A stretch of DNA of 41,351 bases. Origin: CAYFKJ01 sp964528595 (lineage in GTDB: Bacteria > Pseudomonadota > Alphaproteobacteria > UBA2966). Position numbers and translations under genes: made by a program. The DNA lies in assembly GCA_964528595.1 (NCBI GenBank), contig CAZGTM010000035.1, positions 1-41,351 on the forward strand, given 5' to 3'. Every line of letters starts with the position of its first letter. Position 1 is the first letter of the stretch. Positions 40,419-41,351 of the stretch are shown one piece after another. The notes under the pieces were generated by a model that worked only from the letters and a program-made list of their open reading frames with translations, made no database searches and was not told the origin of the DNA.

Positions 40419-41309
40419 ATGTCGATCAGTCCGCCGGCCCTCAACGCCCTCCGCGTCTTCGAAGTTGCTGCCCGGCATATGAGCTTCACGCGCGCCAGCG
40501 AGGAACTCAACATCAGCCAGGCGGCGGTCAGCCAGCGCATCAAATCGCTGGAGGCGCAACTCGGCAAACCGTTGTTCCACCGCCACGCCAAGTCGCTGTT
40601 TCTGACGGATGTCGCCAAGGCTTATCTGCCGTTGGTGCGGGATGGTTTAACCCGCATCGATTCGGCGACCGAGCAGCTGTTCGAGTCCGGCGACCGCACC
40701 CTGCTTACCGTGCGCGCGACGGCCGGACTGGCAACGCTTTGGCTGGCGCCGCTGTTGCAGGAATTTCAAGCCCGGCATCCCAACATCGATCTGCGCGTCA
40801 TTACCGCGGCCTACGCCGATGACCTGCCCAAAGAGCCCGCGTTGGACATTGAGATCCGGTACGGTTCGGGCGGCTGGAGTGGATTGCGGGTCGACAGGCT
40901 GCTCGACGTCGAGGTCTTCCCGGTCTGTGCGCCGTCCTTGAGCGAGGTTTTGCGGCAACCGAGTGATCTCGGGAAATTCGATCTCCTCCACGTTGTCGGA
41001 TACGGCGAGGACTGGCACAGCTGGCTGCAAATCACCGGGGCGGAAGGCATTGACCCGTCGCGGGGCGTTCAGGTCGATGCGTCGGTGACGGCACTGCAAA
41101 TGGCGCAGGAGGGGGCAGGTATCGCGCTCGGGCGGTCGCCGCTGGTCAAGGGTCTGATCGAGGCCGGCCGTCTGATCGCGCCGTTCGATGTCGCGCTGAC
41201 GCTGCCGCAGGCCTACTACCTCGTCTGCCCGGTGGAAATCGCCCAGCGGCCCAGTGTCACGGCTTTCCGCGAATGGATTATAGAAAAAGCCGGCGCCGGA
41301 ACGGTCTGA
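40419..41309 (+). CDS. LysR-family regulator, GcvA-like
   Basis: A 296-residue regulator. N-terminal HTH (LNALRVFEVAARHMSFTRASEELNISQAAVSQRIKSLEAQLGKPLFHRHAKSLFLTDVAKAYLPLVRDGL) of the GcvA subgroup and an effector domain with VRATAGLATLWLAPLLQEF and LDIEIRYGSGGWSGLRVDRLLDVEVFPVCAPSL. GcvA-type proteins often respond to glycine or related amino compounds. A TTG at 40374 is in frame but lies inside the palindrome, so the ATG at 40419 is chosen. It is divergent from the MttB-like gene and probably controls that operon. Confidence 0.9.
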   Translation: MSISPPALNALRVFEVAARHMSFTRASEELNISQAAVSQRIKSLEAQLGKPLFHRHAKSLFLTDVAKAYLPLVRDGLTRIDSATEQLFESGDRTLLTVRATAGLATLWLAPLLQEFQARHPNIDLRVITAAYADDLPKEPALDIEIRYGSGGWSGLRVDRLLDVEVFPVCAPSLSEVLRQPSDLGKFDLLHVVGYGEDWHSWLQITGAEGIDPSRGVQVDASVTALQMAQEGAGIALGRSPLVKGLIEAGRLIAPFDVALTLPQAYYLVCPVEIAQRPSVTAFREWIIEKAGAGTV

Positions 41310-41351
41310 ATTTGGGAAACTCGGGCGCCCTAGCCAAGCAGGTCCAAACAA

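Overview
The window is high-GC, densely packed DNA from what is probably a free-living, likely marine or soil, alphaproteobacterium (Rhodospirillales-like). This placement is an inference from gene content, base composition and a tRNA-Val(GAC)-like remnant; no marker gene proves it. I see no complete RNA gene, CRISPR array, transposase or integrase.

Layout. (1) 1-5.4 kb: a membrane hybrid histidine kinase, a lipoprotein alpha/beta hydrolase and a hot-dog thioesterase. (2) 5.5-15.8 kb: a divergent amino-sugar cluster. Leftward run murQ, a sugar-binding protein, two permeases and an ABC ATPase. Rightward run a BadF/BadG-type sugar kinase, a GntR/UTRA regulator (NagR-like), a SIS-type glucosamine-6-P deaminase, nagA and a Gfo/Idh oxidoreductase. 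The two arms carry nearly identical 17-bp sites (TGGTNCTANATTGGTAT) facing outward, probably the regulator's operators. Together these genes would import GlcNAc and/or MurNAc without a PTS, phosphorylate it inside, and channel it to fructose-6-P. (3) 15.86 kb: a degraded 3' half of a tRNA, at the border between two functional blocks.

(4) 16.1-35.6 kb: an aminophosphonate block. It starts with a DeoR regulator, a Na/Pi cotransporter-family protein with a PhoU-like tail, a HAD protein and a class-I glutamine amidotransferase. Next come the 2-aminoethylphosphonate (2-AEP) transporter aepXVW, phosphonoacetaldehyde hydrolase phnX, a class-III transaminase, a DMGDH-type FAD/GcvT oxidase, an aldehyde dehydrogenase and an iron-type alcohol dehydrogenase. 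A LysR gene is divergent from a pbfA-like lyase, phnW (2-AEP:pyruvate transaminase) and a SnoaL-like protein. PhnW (from 2-AEP) and PbfA (from 1-hydroxy-2-AEP) both give phosphonoacetaldehyde, which PhnX splits into acetaldehyde and phosphate. The Na/Pi protein may handle the released phosphate, and the dehydrogenases may handle acetaldehyde or other aldehydes.

(5) 35.7-41.3 kb: a leftward operon of an MttB-superfamily (trimethylamine methyltransferase-like) protein, a second FAD/GcvT oxidase paralogous to the one in block 4, and an AllA-like protein, divergent from a GcvA-like LysR gene. Both LysR intergenic regions carry strong palindromes sharing the half-site ATAAGA. The most interesting hypothesis is that blocks 4 and 5 form one enlarged pathway that strips N-methyl groups or amines from a family of aminophosphonates (or other quaternary amines) before the known PhnW/PbfA/PhnX steps.
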